NCBI RefSeq assembly: GCF_032854445.1
Contig: NC_088306.1
Span: 6,089,145-6,153,144, forward strand
DNA from: Liolophura sinensis
Lineage: Eukaryota > Mollusca > Polyplacophora > Chitonida > Chitonidae
Length of the DNA: 64,000 nucleotides
Reading direction: 5' to 3'
Shown: positions 42,270 to 52,693 of the stretch, piece after piece
How positions within the stretch are numbered: the stretch's first letter is position 1
How the letters are laid out: the number at the start of each line of letters is the position of its first letter
Made by a program: the position numbers and the translations under genes
Notes under the pieces: model-generated
What the model saw: only the letters and a program-made list of their open reading frames with translations
Database searches by the model: none
Told to the model about the DNA's origin: nothing

Positions 42270-43018
42270 TGCCATCGGGAAACGGTAATAGAGCTTGCCA
42301 AGAAAATGGCCTTAGTCGAGCAGCGACTGTTTGGCACGTTCACACAGCTGTCAACGCGTTCCCAGTACCGCCAAAGCCCTCAGCGCACTCGACCAAGAGA
42401 TGGCATCGATTCTCTGGTACACGACCCTCTCGGACGATCATCTCGGACGATCAAAAATACGGCGGTATCACCACACCCTTCAATGGTGCCGTGTGTTTAA
42501 AGACCAGTATCAAGCCGTGCAGCTCCCAAGTCCGACGATCCAGCCCACCGCCAAGTCCGTCAGTCGTTTGAACGAGGCGGAGGTTTTAGAGAGCGTCACA
42601 ATCGCCTTACTGCGAAAGGCTGCTTTGCTTCTCCAGCGCACCCAAAAAGTCATTCTATGGGGAGGACGGGCCGCGGAGTACTCACCGTCGATGGAAAAAC
42701 TGTCCCCCGAGAGTAATATGATCGACTTGGTGAACAACGCCTGCGTGAAAGACAACACTTCCAACCCACGGGTTGGGTGGAGTTCACCCGCAGGCTTTGA
42801 ACCATAAACATCCCGCAAAGCTGGGTACGCAACCGAACGTGGTGGGGCGACATAGAACAATCGAGCGAAACACTGGCGCGAGTGGGTGCGGGAAATCCAC
42901 TCCTCTCGCCTCCCCATATACCACGCTTCATGCCTCCACCACCACCACCGCGCCACGCCGACGACCTGCTGGGCAACAACAGCACAGACGCGGACTCCGC
43001 CCGTCTCCAGTCATCTGA
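42270..43018 (+). pseudogene. Frameshifted remnant of an unidentified element-associated protein
   Basis: Protein-like segments in shifting plus-strand frames: VIELAKKMALVEQRLFGTF, then AKALSALDQEMASILW, then CRVFKDQYQAVQ, then RLNEAEVLESVTIALLRKAA, then SNMIDLVNNACVKDN, and finally NIPQSWVRNRTWWGDIEQSS followed by a Pro-rich end (PPPPPPRHADDLLGNNSTD) and TAA at 43018. The order resembles uncharacterised proteins I associate with large invertebrate DNA elements, but this is memory, not a search. At least two frameshifts break it. Confidence 0.4.
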
Positions 43019-43500
43019 ATAACATCTTACCGACTCCAGATAAATTCGGTGATGACTTCGACCCTGGTTCTCGCAGTCTTTGGGGTTGGCCTTGTCCAGA
43101 TGCACGGTGTAACACGGAAAAAAACACAAATGGTCCCTTTAAGGTCCACAACAACCTCCCGACTAGCGTGTGCAGCCCCTTGTTATCCTTCAGGTAAGGT
43201 GACAACGTTATCCCGCCCCCAACGATGGGCTCGTCGGGTAGCTTGAAAAACAACACCTTATTCAAGATATCTACGATCCATTTCGTGTCGAGACGTTGTT
43301 GATGCGCCAAGGAAAGTGGGGCTGTGCTGGGGACATGGGCCAGGAGTCCACGCATATCAGCCCAACTCTCCACGTGGTACGGGCGGTGGAGTACCCGTGA
43401 GTTATTGGTGCTGGCGTAAAGTAACGCACCTGTCCCGTCTCCTTGTGGCGTAAGATTTTAACCGAAGCTGTAGCTGACGGTGAAGGCTGTGGACTGGTCT
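43010..43500 (-). pseudogene. Minus-strand coding remnant, unknown family
   Basis: Minus-strand frames read SATASVKILRHKETGQVRYF, then after a 1-nt shift YASTNNSRVLHRPYHVESWA, DMRGLLAHVPSTAPLSLAHQ, QRLDTKWIVDILNKVLFFKL and PDEPIVGGGITLSPYLKDNK. Composition and length are protein-like and it converges tail-to-tail with the plus-strand remnant at 42270-43018. Not recognised. Confidence 0.4.
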
Positions 43501-43935
43501 TCACAGATACCGTTCAGGTAGGCCCTACTCGTCCATGGCTCCAAGAGCGCTGAGCCGTTACTTGTAGAGGTCCTTCACCGGCTTTCCGTGATGGAAATGC
43601 TGGCGGATGGAACGCCAATGCAGCCGGTACAGTTGTCTTATGCCGCTTGCACTACTACGCCAGGAGATAGTTTTGGGAGTTGCGTTGGATCGAGTTAGAT
43701 AGTGGCTCACTCAGATTTTGCAGCCATGATGGGGAATATAGGAACCCGAATACGGGAGCGGCCTAACACTGTGCAGTGGTTTATGATCCCGGGAGATAGA
43801 TTGGGAGTTGGGTTGGATCGTGTTGGAAGTGGCTCACTCAGATTTTGTAGCCATGGTGGGGAATATAGGAACCCGAATACGGGAGCGGCCCAACACTGTG
43901 CAGTGGTTTATGATCCCGGCGGCATTAAGGCCCCA
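43440..43935. repeat. Direct duplication block 1, with a local duplication
   Basis: 43438-43760 (TCTCCTTGTGGCGTAAGATT..., through GGAACGCCAATGCAGCC) recurs with few changes at 45357-45690. In addition 43690-43790 is repeated next to itself at 43800-43920 (GGCTCACTCAGATTTTG.AG, GGAACCCGAATACGGGAGCG). Confidence 0.9.
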
Positions 43936-43980
43936 CCAGCCTGAGACGGACCGCCCCAAGCGGCAGTAGCAGCAGCAGTG

Positions 43981-44277
43981 ATGGATGATGATAACCTACA
44001 GCCAGGTGTACCCGCTGTGGATGGTGTGACAGCACCAGTCACAACCAGGAAACCAGCGTATGACCCGTTCGCCACAAGAGATTGTTATATATGCTACATG
44101 CAGTCGTCTGATAGATGCCACCTACCATGCCACCACGCGGGAATTTGTGGTTATTGTGTGACGTATTTTGAGCGTCACGACTGCCCTTTTTGTAACGAGC
44201 CATTCCACTGTGCGTTGAGATTGCCACCACTAATAATGGGGTATTGTAATAATGATAATAATAATAATAATAAATAA
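43981..44277 (+). CDS. RING-finger protein, 98 aa
   Basis: Intact single-exon ORF from ATG 43981 to TAA. A RING-HC module lies at residues 35-71: C35-x2-C38-x11-C50-x-H52-x3-C56-x2-C59-x8-C68-x2-C71, close to the spacing of IAP/MDM2-type RINGs. Such modules are E3 ubiquitin ligase domains. There is no BIR or other domain, and the N-terminal 34 residues are low in structure. The C-terminal poly-Asn comes from the frame running into an (AAT)n microsatellite (44248-44286). Small stand-alone RING proteins occur in animal genomes and in large DNA viruses and elements. It is the only intact frame of the 40.75-46.6 kb element. Confidence 0.65.
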   Translation: MDDDNLQPGVPAVDGVTAPVTTRKPAYDPFATRDCYICYMQSSDRCHLPCHHAGICGYCVTYFERHDCPFCNEPFHCALRLPPLIMGYCNNDNNNNNK

Positions 44278-44287
44278 TAATAATAAT
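44248..44287. repeat. (AAT)n microsatellite
   Basis: A run of AATAAT/ATAATA units overlapping the 3' end of the RING ORF. Confidence 0.95.
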
Positions 44288-44869
44288 TGTTGGCATGTGT
44301 GGGACCATCATTGTTGGACGTGATATGGCGTTGACAAACGAAAGCTGCGTTTGGACGGGTCCATTGAGGTTATATATAAACTAGTGTATAGCCCCGTTGG
44401 CTTTTGTTTCCTGTTTGTTCGTGTTGGACTGGGTGCTAAATACATCCGATATATAAACAACGCTCAGAGTCTTTTTTGATTTTATTCTTACTGGCACATA
44501 TTAAGCATTAGTTTTTTTCTCTGTATTTAGTGGTTGCGGTTCTACACTATTGGGTGGACGTTTGGTCTAATGTGGTCAAGAAACGACCGGTACTCCGATA
44601 TAAACTTAAACGCTCAGTCTTTCGTTACATTTTCTCTGTATTTTATTCTTTACTGGCACATGTTTGTATGTATTAAACAGTAGATGTTGCTCTGCATTTA
44701 GTGATTCTCCGCAAAAAGTTCTGACTTGGCGGTCAAGTCGAGCTTATTATTTTTACTGTTACTGTCATAGACATAGCGTGAGCAAGAAACAAAAAACTTT
44801 CGGTCAGTTGGAGGTCAGGTGTGTGGGTGTGAGATGGATGACGCCTCTGCGAGCAGTGCGAACTCAGCG

Positions 44870-45245
44870 TCCGTAGGCTCGCCGATGAAAGTTATTGATT
44901 TCGTCTAACAGACCAGGTTGCCACATTGCCGGAGGTCTATAAGCTGGGGTAATATATTGGTGCGGTGTGGCAAGAAGCATGGGGCGGAGAATTTTAGAAC
45001 CGGGACCGTGCGTGAAGGATGATGCCCCCGGGACGTGTTATAAACACGACAGCAGCGTCCGTGGGGCTCGCCGACGAAGTTTGTAATAGTGTCTTACGGG
45101 TCAGGCGGGCACTTGAACTGTCTATAGCTGGGGCAATTATGTACGTTGTGGTGTGGCAAGAATATCAGGCCCGGGGCGTGCGGTGAAAGAATGATGCCCC
45201 GAGCTATGTTGAAAACGATGCCGATTTTTTGACGTGAGATCCTCC
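44870..45245. repeat. Imperfect tandem duplication of about 165-180 bp
   Basis: GGCTCGCCGATGAAAGTTAT... (from about 44877) and GGGCTCGCCGACGAAGTTTG... (from about 45064) share AGCTGGGG(T/C)AAT, GGTGTGGCAAGAA, GGATGATGCCCC / GAATGATGCCCC and a closing CGTGTT / TATGTTGAAAAC region. Confidence 0.75.
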
Positions 45246-45356
45246 GTGGAGTGTCGGGATCTGGCATCAAGAATGGCACCTCAGCCCACTAGGCAGATTG
45301 TCAGATTGTAGTTGAACTTAGCGATATTCCCCTGAGCGATATTCCCCTAAGAGGTG

Positions 45357-45690
45357 TCTCCTTGTGGCGTAAGATGTAACCGAAGCTTGTAGCTGACGGT
45401 GAACGCTGTGGACTGGTCTTCACAGGATACCGTTCAGGTACTCGTCCATGGCTCCGAGAGCGCTGAGCCGTTAGTTGTAGAGGTCCTTCACCGGCTTCCC
45501 GTGATGGGAAATGCTGGGCGGATGGAACGCCAATGCAGCCGGTACAGTTGTCTTATGCCGCTTGCACTACTACGCAGGAGATAGTTTGGGAGTTGGGTTG
45601 GATCGGGTTGGAAATGGCTCACTCAGATTTTGCAGCCATGGTGGAGGAATATAGGAACCCGAATACGGGAGCTGCCCAACATGCAGAGGT
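45357..45690. repeat. Direct duplication block 2
   Basis: Second copy of 43438-43760, about 1.9 kb downstream, in the same orientation and still highly similar. Confidence 0.9.
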
Positions 45691-46851
45691 GTCGGGGTCA
45701 GACAAGATTTGCACCTCAAACCGCTAGGGGGAGGCTTGTCGTAAGGTGACTTTTCACACCTACTGTAAAAGGCGCACCCTTAGAAGGACCCCCACCAGTT
45801 CGAAGGACCCCTTGTCACGTGAGACGAACGCTATCTTAGTGATACGCTTTGTGACTTAGCGTTCCGTGTTCAGCCACGTGATGCACTAGCCAATCCTACA
45901 ACCGTAGAACACCTTCTAACAGGCGTCCGTGGTTCAAGCGTCCGGACTCGTGTATTGCACGTGAATTTTCTCCCCCCGCAGAGTGGTGGTTGTGGTGTGC
46001 GTTCGCGGATGCCTGAGTCAGTTGTTCCGTCTGGAAAACGTCCAGGCCCGCGTTTGACAAACGAGCTCGCCCTGCTCCGAAGACTCTCCGTCAGGCTGTC
46101 CGTGTGCTTGGCGTTTGCAAAACTCGCGCTGACATTGTACATATGTGTTGGTCATGATTCTTTGACTAGAGATACCGTCCACTAACACTTTCGAGCCGTT
46201 TTACGCCTGCTGCTGCTCATCCAAAAGCGCTTGGACGCATCCACCACTGTAATGGGAGTGCTCTCTTCCTTCTGTCGTCAGCCAACGGTAGCGGGGACGA
46301 TCCCTCCAATCTCCCAACCCTCTATTTATCCCGTCAACGCAGATGTCAACGAAATTCGCGTGGCAACAGTGAGTCTAGGATGATTTTTCCCAATCTGCGT
46401 TTCTAGATCTGCTCGTCGCCCATTGGTGAGTTTTGGCGCAACGGAGCAGCTCAACAACTTTACTAGCCAACGTTTCGCTCACTGGTCCATCCGCGTGCCT
46501 CCCATAGGACGACACGGAGCGGACTTCAACGAAAGCCGAGTGGGGCAATCCAACCCACCCACTGATCCGTTGTTGCGCGCTACAGCTCAACACTCAACTC
46601 TACAAGCTGACCAGAGGGTAAGCTTACGATTCCAAAAGATACATTCTGTGATTTTTCTTTAGTCGCATAATTCCTATTTTTTGGACAGTTTGTAAAATCA
46701 TTCTACTAATCCCAAAGACGGATAAAAACGATGATATATCCGATATTTATGTTATTTACCTGTTTTTCGTCGAGTATTCCTGGGTATCTTGGATTCGATT
46801 TTAACTGGCTCAACTGTGGAGTCTGCGATAAGATATAAACGTAAACAATGT

Positions 46852-48335
46852 ACATGTCAGGCTAGAACAAGAGATACCAATGTCCACATTGTACAAAACA
46901 GAAGCCAACACAGTCAAGAAATACAGACACACAGTGTCCGCAGAAGGCTAAAGCAAGAGAAACAGGCACGCAATGTCCACAGAAGCCTACAACAAGAGAT
47001 CCAGACACGCAATGTCCACAGAAGGCCACAAAGATACAGATACAAAATGTCCACAGAAGCCTACAACAAGAGATCCAGACACAGAATGCTACAATAAGGG
47101 ATACAGACACACATTGTCTACAGAAGCGCACAACAAGAGATACAGACACACAATGTCCTAAGAAGGCCACCAAAAAGATCCAGACACACACTGTCCACAG
47201 AAGCCCACAACAAGAGATACAGACACACAATGTCCTAAGAAGGCCACCAAAAAGATCCAGACACACACTGTCCACAGAAGCCCACAACAAGAGATACAGA
47301 CACACAATGTCCACAGATGTCCACAGCAAGAGATACAGACAAACATTGCTCATAGAATCCCACAGCAAGAGATATAGACACACAATGTCCACAGAAGCCT
47401 ACAACAAGACATACAGATGCACAGCATCTACAGAAGGCTACAACGAGATACACAGATACATAATATCTACAGAAGGCCAGAACAAAAAATATAGATACAC
47501 AATGTCCACGAAAGGCCACAGCAAGAGATACAGACACACAATGTCCACAGATGGCCACAGCAAGAGATACAGACAAACAATGCCCACAGAATTCCACAAG
47601 ACATATAGACACACAATGTCCACAGAAGCCCACAACAAGAGATACAGATACACAGTGTCCACTACAAGAGATACAGACAAAGAATGTCCACAGAAGCCCA
47701 CAGCAATATATACAGGTACACAATGTCCACAGAAGCCCACAAAAAGAGATACAGATGCACAATGTTCACAGAACGCCACAGCAAGATACACAGACATACA
47801 CTGAAGGCCATAATATAGACACACAATGTCCACAAAAGCTTACAATAAGAGATACGGACACAGAATGTCCACAAAAGCCTACTACAAGATACACAGATAC
47901 GAATGTTCTCAGAAGGCCACAACCAGACGTACAGATACACAATATCCACCGAAGGCCACAACAAGAATTATGCATACACAATGTCCACGAAAGACCACAG
48001 CAAAAGATAAGACAAAGAATGCCCACAGAGTTCCACAACAAGACCTGTAGATACGTAATGTCCAGAGAAGCCCACAACAAGAGATACAGATACACAATGT
48101 TCACAGACGACCACAGCAAGATCCATAGACACACAATGTTGACAGAAGGCCACATATGATATACAGATACGCGAGGTCAACAGAAGGCAGTAAAAAGAGA
48201 CACAAATTCACAATGTCCACAGAAGCCCACAACGAGAGACACAGACACACAATGGTGACAGAAAACCACAGAAGATATATAACAAGAGATGCAAATTTAC
48301 AACGTACACAGAAGGGCACAACCGGATATACAGAT
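46852..48335. repeat. 39-bp minisatellite, about 38 units
   Basis: The unit is CAGAAGCCCACAACAAGAGA plus TACAGACACACAATGTCCA. As 39 bp is 13 codons, stop-poor frames appear on both strands (QKPTTRDTDTQCP-type), with many frame breaks. The same unit forms a second array at 57770-57955. I see no splice sites or starts that would make it coding. Confidence 0.95.
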
Positions 48336-48582
48336 ACGTAATTTGCAAAGAAAACTTTGGACCGAGATGAATTATGAGATTTTAAAAGATGGACTATTCT
48401 CCTTTCAAATGGATTCAATCTCCATGTACAGGCAGAAATGGATATGAGAACCTACAATCCGCGCTATGTGGATTTTAATCACACCTTGGCATAAAAGCCC
48501 ATCCTTTCTTAAAACAGCGTTACAAGATTTAAGCTTAGTGCAACAACCTTTAGTGGTCTTCATTTTACGGAAAAGAACTTAC

Positions 48583-48765
48583 CCTGAAAGCTTCCCATCG
48601 GTCATAGGAAATCAGCATACATGTACTAATGCATAACAAATACAAAGCCTGGTTTTTTGGTTTGTTGAAGTTTCCTCCTAGACAGTAGCCCTTGCATTGG
48701 AATTTCAAATGAGGATTGATATAAAATCGCCACCTAGTGGTCGGAGTTTTAAACTGGCAAAACGA
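48583..48765 (-). CDS. Possible exon, minus strand
   Basis: Minus strand. It ends at a good donor (TTTCAGG|GTAAGT, exon side at 48583). It encodes WRFYINPHLKFQCKGYCLGG, then NFNKPKNQALYLLC and MLISYDRWEAFR. The CKGYCLGGNF part recalls Cys-rich extracellular modules. The 5' boundary is uncertain: the acceptor TTTTGCCAG at about 48753 is possible, but phase 2 there meets TAA. Confidence 0.3.
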
Positions 48766-48794
48766 TAGGATCATTTCGTTATAAAGTTACTCAC

Positions 48795-48836
48795 CAGGAG
48801 TAGGGGCTGTCGTCAGTTCTTCCACTGGGATAGCAT
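48795..48836 (-). CDS. Small Thr/Pro stalk exon, minus strand
   Basis: Minus strand, 42 nt, acceptor CTACCTAG and donor GTGAGT. Two bases in and one base out, so both flanking introns are phase 1. It encodes D|AIPVEELTTAPTP, a typical short extracellular spacer. It fits between the C-type lectin exon (51944-52222) and downstream modules of the same gene. Confidence 0.5.
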
Positions 48837-49833
48837 CTAGGTAGGATAGAACAGAAAACCTTTATATATAGTTGTATCTTGTAACGGAAGTGTTTAATAG
48901 GAAATCGTCGATATAGACATTCGTATACCAGATGTCAACTATGGATGTTCAATAAACGAAAGACCAGTTTCTAAAACTACGCTAAACACAAACCACCCGG
49001 AACTTAGGGAGTATATAAAGTTAAAACAATAAAACTATTCCATGCAGAGAGAAGCACAGGGTGAGCTGTGGTGATTTGGTCAGGAGTTCGACCATTGCTT
49101 GTGTCTGATTGTGTTTGATCCTCTTCCGTGATGGCGGTTAGTTTTATCGTTGGATGAAATCATCGAACTTCGGCAAGAACTCCCAGATTTAGACTTTCAG
49201 ATTTAGGCCTACATTCCATATTGGTTGAAGGCAAGGGGTTTTCAATGACCAAATGACCGCACAAACCGATCACTTATTTCTTCCAAGGTTCTTAGGACAT
49301 GGACGGATACATGAAACGATTGGCTTTTATTTCATTAGGGTTTTGCCTAATATATAAAAGTACAATAAAAACCTCTACTTTTGTCTTTTGGTGTAAAAAT
49401 AGATTTAAACTATACTTTTCCTACAGCCCCAGAGCTCTGCCTGAAAATTAATAAGCCTACCGGGGTTGGGGGGTGGGGGGGGGGGGGAGGGATCAACGGT
49501 TATAGCTGTCAAAACAATTTTGTTGCGGGGCAGCTCAAATTAACCGGCTCTAAGCCACTCTCGTGTCCCCAGTATGTTCATCTATGACGTCATTTCCGAA
49601 TATTCCCCACCACTGACAAAAGATACGATTAAAAATAAACGGTGTATTTTCCTTAAAACCGTATTCTTTATAGTACCTTTACATGTAACCTTTTCTTGAG
49701 GGAGAATCTACTAAAACCTGGTTTGAACCCATATCTGGAGTGTTTCATAATTGTAAATGGCGTATCTTTGCAATGAGACACCTCTCGTTCACCTAAGACA
49801 ATCATTAATAATTTTGTTTGTACTGAATAACAT

Positions 49834-50755
49834 TTTACTACACCTTCCAAACTGGCAGATGAACCTGCGGTGGCCCGCGTCCTGGCTTATACTACTACGT
49901 CTACCAAACTGGCAGAGGAATCTGAGGTCGACCCCACACCGGCCCCTACCTCTACACCCACCAAACTCCCAGAAGAACCACTCATCGCACACACACACCG
50001 GCCCATACTACTACGTCTACCAAACTGGCAGAGGAATCTGAGGTCGACCCCACACCGGCCCCTACCTCTACACCCACCAAACTCCCAGAAGTACCACCCA
50101 TCGCGCACACACCGGCCCATACTACTACGTCTACCAAACTGGCAGAGGAATCTGAGGTCGACCCCACACCGGGCCCCTACCTCTACACCCACCAAACTCC
50201 CAGAAGAACCACTCATCGCACACACACCGGCCCATACTACTACGTCTACCAAACTGGCAGAAGAATCTGCGGTGGTCCCACACTGCCTCATACTACTACC
50301 CCCTACCAAACTGGCAGAGGAATCTGAGGTCGACCCCACACCGGCCCCTACCTCTACACCCACCAAACTCGCAGAAGTACCACCCATCGCACACACACCG
50401 GCTTATACTACTACGTCTACCAAACTGGCAGAGGAATCTGCAGTCGCCCCAACACCAGCCCATTCTACTACACCTTTCAAACTGACCGAGGAATCTACGG
50501 TCGCCCCTACATCGGCCCATACTACTATACCTACCAAACTGGCAGAGGAATCTGCAGTCGCCCCCACACCAGCCCATTCTACTACACCTTTCAAACTGAC
50601 CGAGGAATCTACAGTCGCCCCTACATCGGCCCATACTACTATACCTACCAAACTGGCAGAGGAATCTACGGTCGCCCCTACATCGGCCCATACTACTATA
50701 CCTACCAAACTGGCAGAGGAATCTACGGTCGCCTCCACACCGGCCCGCACTCCAT
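49834..50755 (+). repeat. 57-bp array with an open Thr/Pro-rich frame
   Basis: About 16 units of 57 bp. The plus strand reads TKLAEESTVAPTPAHTTTP-type repeats. The frame is open from just after TAA 49828-49830 to TAA 50884, ending GVDSFFS. A CA-dinucleotide expansion near 49988 shifts the frame and an extra G near 50171 restores it, so units between them are read out of phase. There is no AUG or splice acceptor in a suitable place; the open frame from 49870 begins with GTG. It may be a mucin-like coding repeat or simply a stop-free minisatellite. Confidence 0.85.
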
Positions 50756-50937
50756 TTCCAGTTGGCAAAGCCATCTGCGTTCCAACCCGCTTTAGAAGTG
50801 CAAACACAGTCAAGAAAATGTCCTTCCAGCCAACCAGTCAAGGTTTTAAAACTATTCCAGTTGGTGTAGACAGCTTCTTCTCCTAACCAAGTATTGAAAG
50901 TCGAAAAAAAATCAGATTAGCAGGCAAGCAAAAGTTG

Positions 50938-51440
50938 ATAGTAAGCAACAACGATCTATAGATCGGTTGTTTTCAGTTGTCCGTAAACAAACAGTATTCT
51001 ATAGACAGGCTGTTTATAGTTGACAGTAAACAAGCACAATTCTGCAGACCGGTTGTTTGAAGTTACCAATAAACAAACAGCAATCTATTAACCGTTTCTA
51101 TGAAGCTGTCAGTAAACAAACAGCAATTTATAGACAGGTTGTTCGAAGTTACCAATAAACAAACAGAAATATATACGCCGGTTGTTTAAAGTTGTTGGTA
51201 AACAAACGGCAATCTATAGACCGGTTGTATGAAGTTGTCAGTAAGCAAACAGCAATTTATATACCGGTTGTTTGAAGTTGTCAGAATAACAAACGCCATA
51301 CTATAGACCGCTTGTTTGAGGTTGTCAATAAAAAGCAGAAATCTGTAGACCGGTTGTTTGAAGTAACCAGTAAACAAGCAGCAACATACAGACCGGTTGT
51401 TTAAAGTTGTCAGTAAAAACAGCAGTCTGTAAACCTACTG
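50938..51440. repeat. About 43-bp minisatellite
   Basis: About 11 diverged units of AGTAAACAAACAGCAATCTA, then TAGACCGGTTGTTTGAAGTT and GTC. No frame or junction association is seen. Confidence 0.9.
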
Positions 51441-51603
51441 ACTTAATTCCGCGTTCCCTGGAGGGTTTACGCCAAACTAAATGGTCGGTTGTCTTAGCTA
51501 CTGTTGACTCATTTAACTGCTCCGTTAGTGTTTAAGTTCACTTAATTGTTGTTGATTCACTTAACTACGCCGATAAGAGTTTAAATTCAAATCTCTCTAC
51601 ATG

Positions 51604-51868
51604 CCGGCTGCGGACCTCCTTGGTCGATGGGTTAGCGTGTCAGCGTTGCGCAATGGCCCAGCAGCCTCTCACATATGCGGCCGTTGTGAGTTCAAGTCCG
51701 GGCGTACGTGGAAATGTCTGCCAGCAACCTGCAGGTGGCCGTGGGTTTCGCCGCACTTTGAACTGTTTCCTTCCAACACAATGCTGACCCCCCCCCCCCC
51801 TCCCCTCGGCATAACGGAAATGTTCTTGAGTACACCGTAAAACACCAATCAAAAAGCAAATAAATAAG
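51604..51868 (+). mobile_element. SINE-A copy
   Basis: A GGACCTCCTTGGTCGATGGG head-like start, GTGAGTTCAAGTCCGGGCG, CTGCCAGCAACCTGCAGGTG, a C-run near 51789, TGTTCTTGAGTACACCGTAA and an AAGCAAATAAATAA tail. Confidence 0.85.
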
Positions 51869-51943
51869 AATGGTCACCTGCGATTAGCATCGACGCCAGT
51901 GAAGTTACACTTCAGTGCATAAACTGATATCTACCGACCTTAC

Positions 51944-52222
51944 CATCGCTCCATCGCCAATTATTGGCATCGCCTTTGTCGTTCAGCCCGATCCAGAAAC
52001 ACACTGTCGCGCTTATATCGCTGGAACCAAGAAGTTCGTGTCTGAAGAACGAACTTATCTGTTTATTTGTCTCCTTTGCTAGAATTCCACCATGTTTTTT
52101 GCAGTACGATTCAGCTTCGTCCCATTCCATCTTAAAGTCGGACCGGAAAAAGCACAGCTGTTCGTGTACAAGGACTAGCCCTTCGCTTCCGCCCCACGGA
52201 AGACAGACCCACTCTATGGAAC
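51944..52222 (-). CDS. C-type lectin domain exon, minus strand
   Basis: Minus strand, 279 nt, acceptor CGCATCTAG before 52222 and donor GTAAGG after 51944. Two bases in, one base out (phase-1 introns). It encodes SIEWVCLPWGGSEGLVLVHE, QLCFFRSDFKMEWDEAESYC, KKHGGILAKETNKQISSFFR and CFWIGLNDKGDANNWRWSDG. The core C-type lectin signature is clear: C.F...W.EAE.YC...GG.LA, then WIGL and W.WSDG. The C-terminal third, with the last two cysteines and the WND/Ca2+-site region, would be on another exon that I did not find. Probably a secreted or membrane lectin. Confidence 0.82.
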
Positions 52223-52690
52223 CTAGATGCGTGTGGAAAGTAATTTGTGATCGTCGTTAGTGAATACGTCCATTATTAGTCATGTCTAGTGGAATTAAAT
52301 TCACCAAAATACCATGATGACAATGTTGTGAACTAAGTACCTTCTAAACAATGATCTTACCAAAATTTGGGGTAATTATTTATTTTAAATACCTATTGAA
52401 TGAAAACAACAATAACAATATATGTATGTTATTAAATATGGAGTCTGTTCGAAAGGACGAACGGCTTTTATAAACTCACAAAAATTATTCTGTTAAATTT
52501 AAGAGAATGTCTTAGGGATGTCAGAATGTATTCTGTTATTGCAGATTCTGCTGTGAAATACATCACACATATTCTATTAATTCAACATTTCAACGATTCT
52601 ATTAGAATAAAACGTTATTGTGCTGAATGTGACACAATACAGTGTTATAAGAACAGAATACTTTCTAGCATCATTCAGACAACACAGGCC
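52223..52690. other. Nothing recognised
   Basis: AT-rich; upstream side of the lectin exon. No further exon was seen. Confidence 0.4.
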
Positions 52691-52693
52691 AAC

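Larger units (their letters stand above)
40750..46620. mobile_element. Decayed large element of uncertain type
   Basis: This segment is richer in G+C and CpG than both flanks and holds several protein-like but broken reading frames on both strands, an intact RING ORF and direct duplications. The composition break, lack of introns and dense frames suggest an inserted mobile or virus-derived element. No integrase, polymerase, capsid or terminal repeats could be identified, so the class is open. The borders are approximate. Confidence 0.45.

Noticed and set aside
46852-48340. Overlapping 100-200 codon ORFs on both strands
   Set aside because: By-products of a 39-bp (13-codon) minisatellite; open on both strands at once, with many frame changes.
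49757-50041. Signal-peptide-like start MNLRWPASWLILL leading into the 57-bp repeat
   Set aside because: It is a different frame of the repeat unit and stops after about 60 codons; no upstream promoter or splice support.
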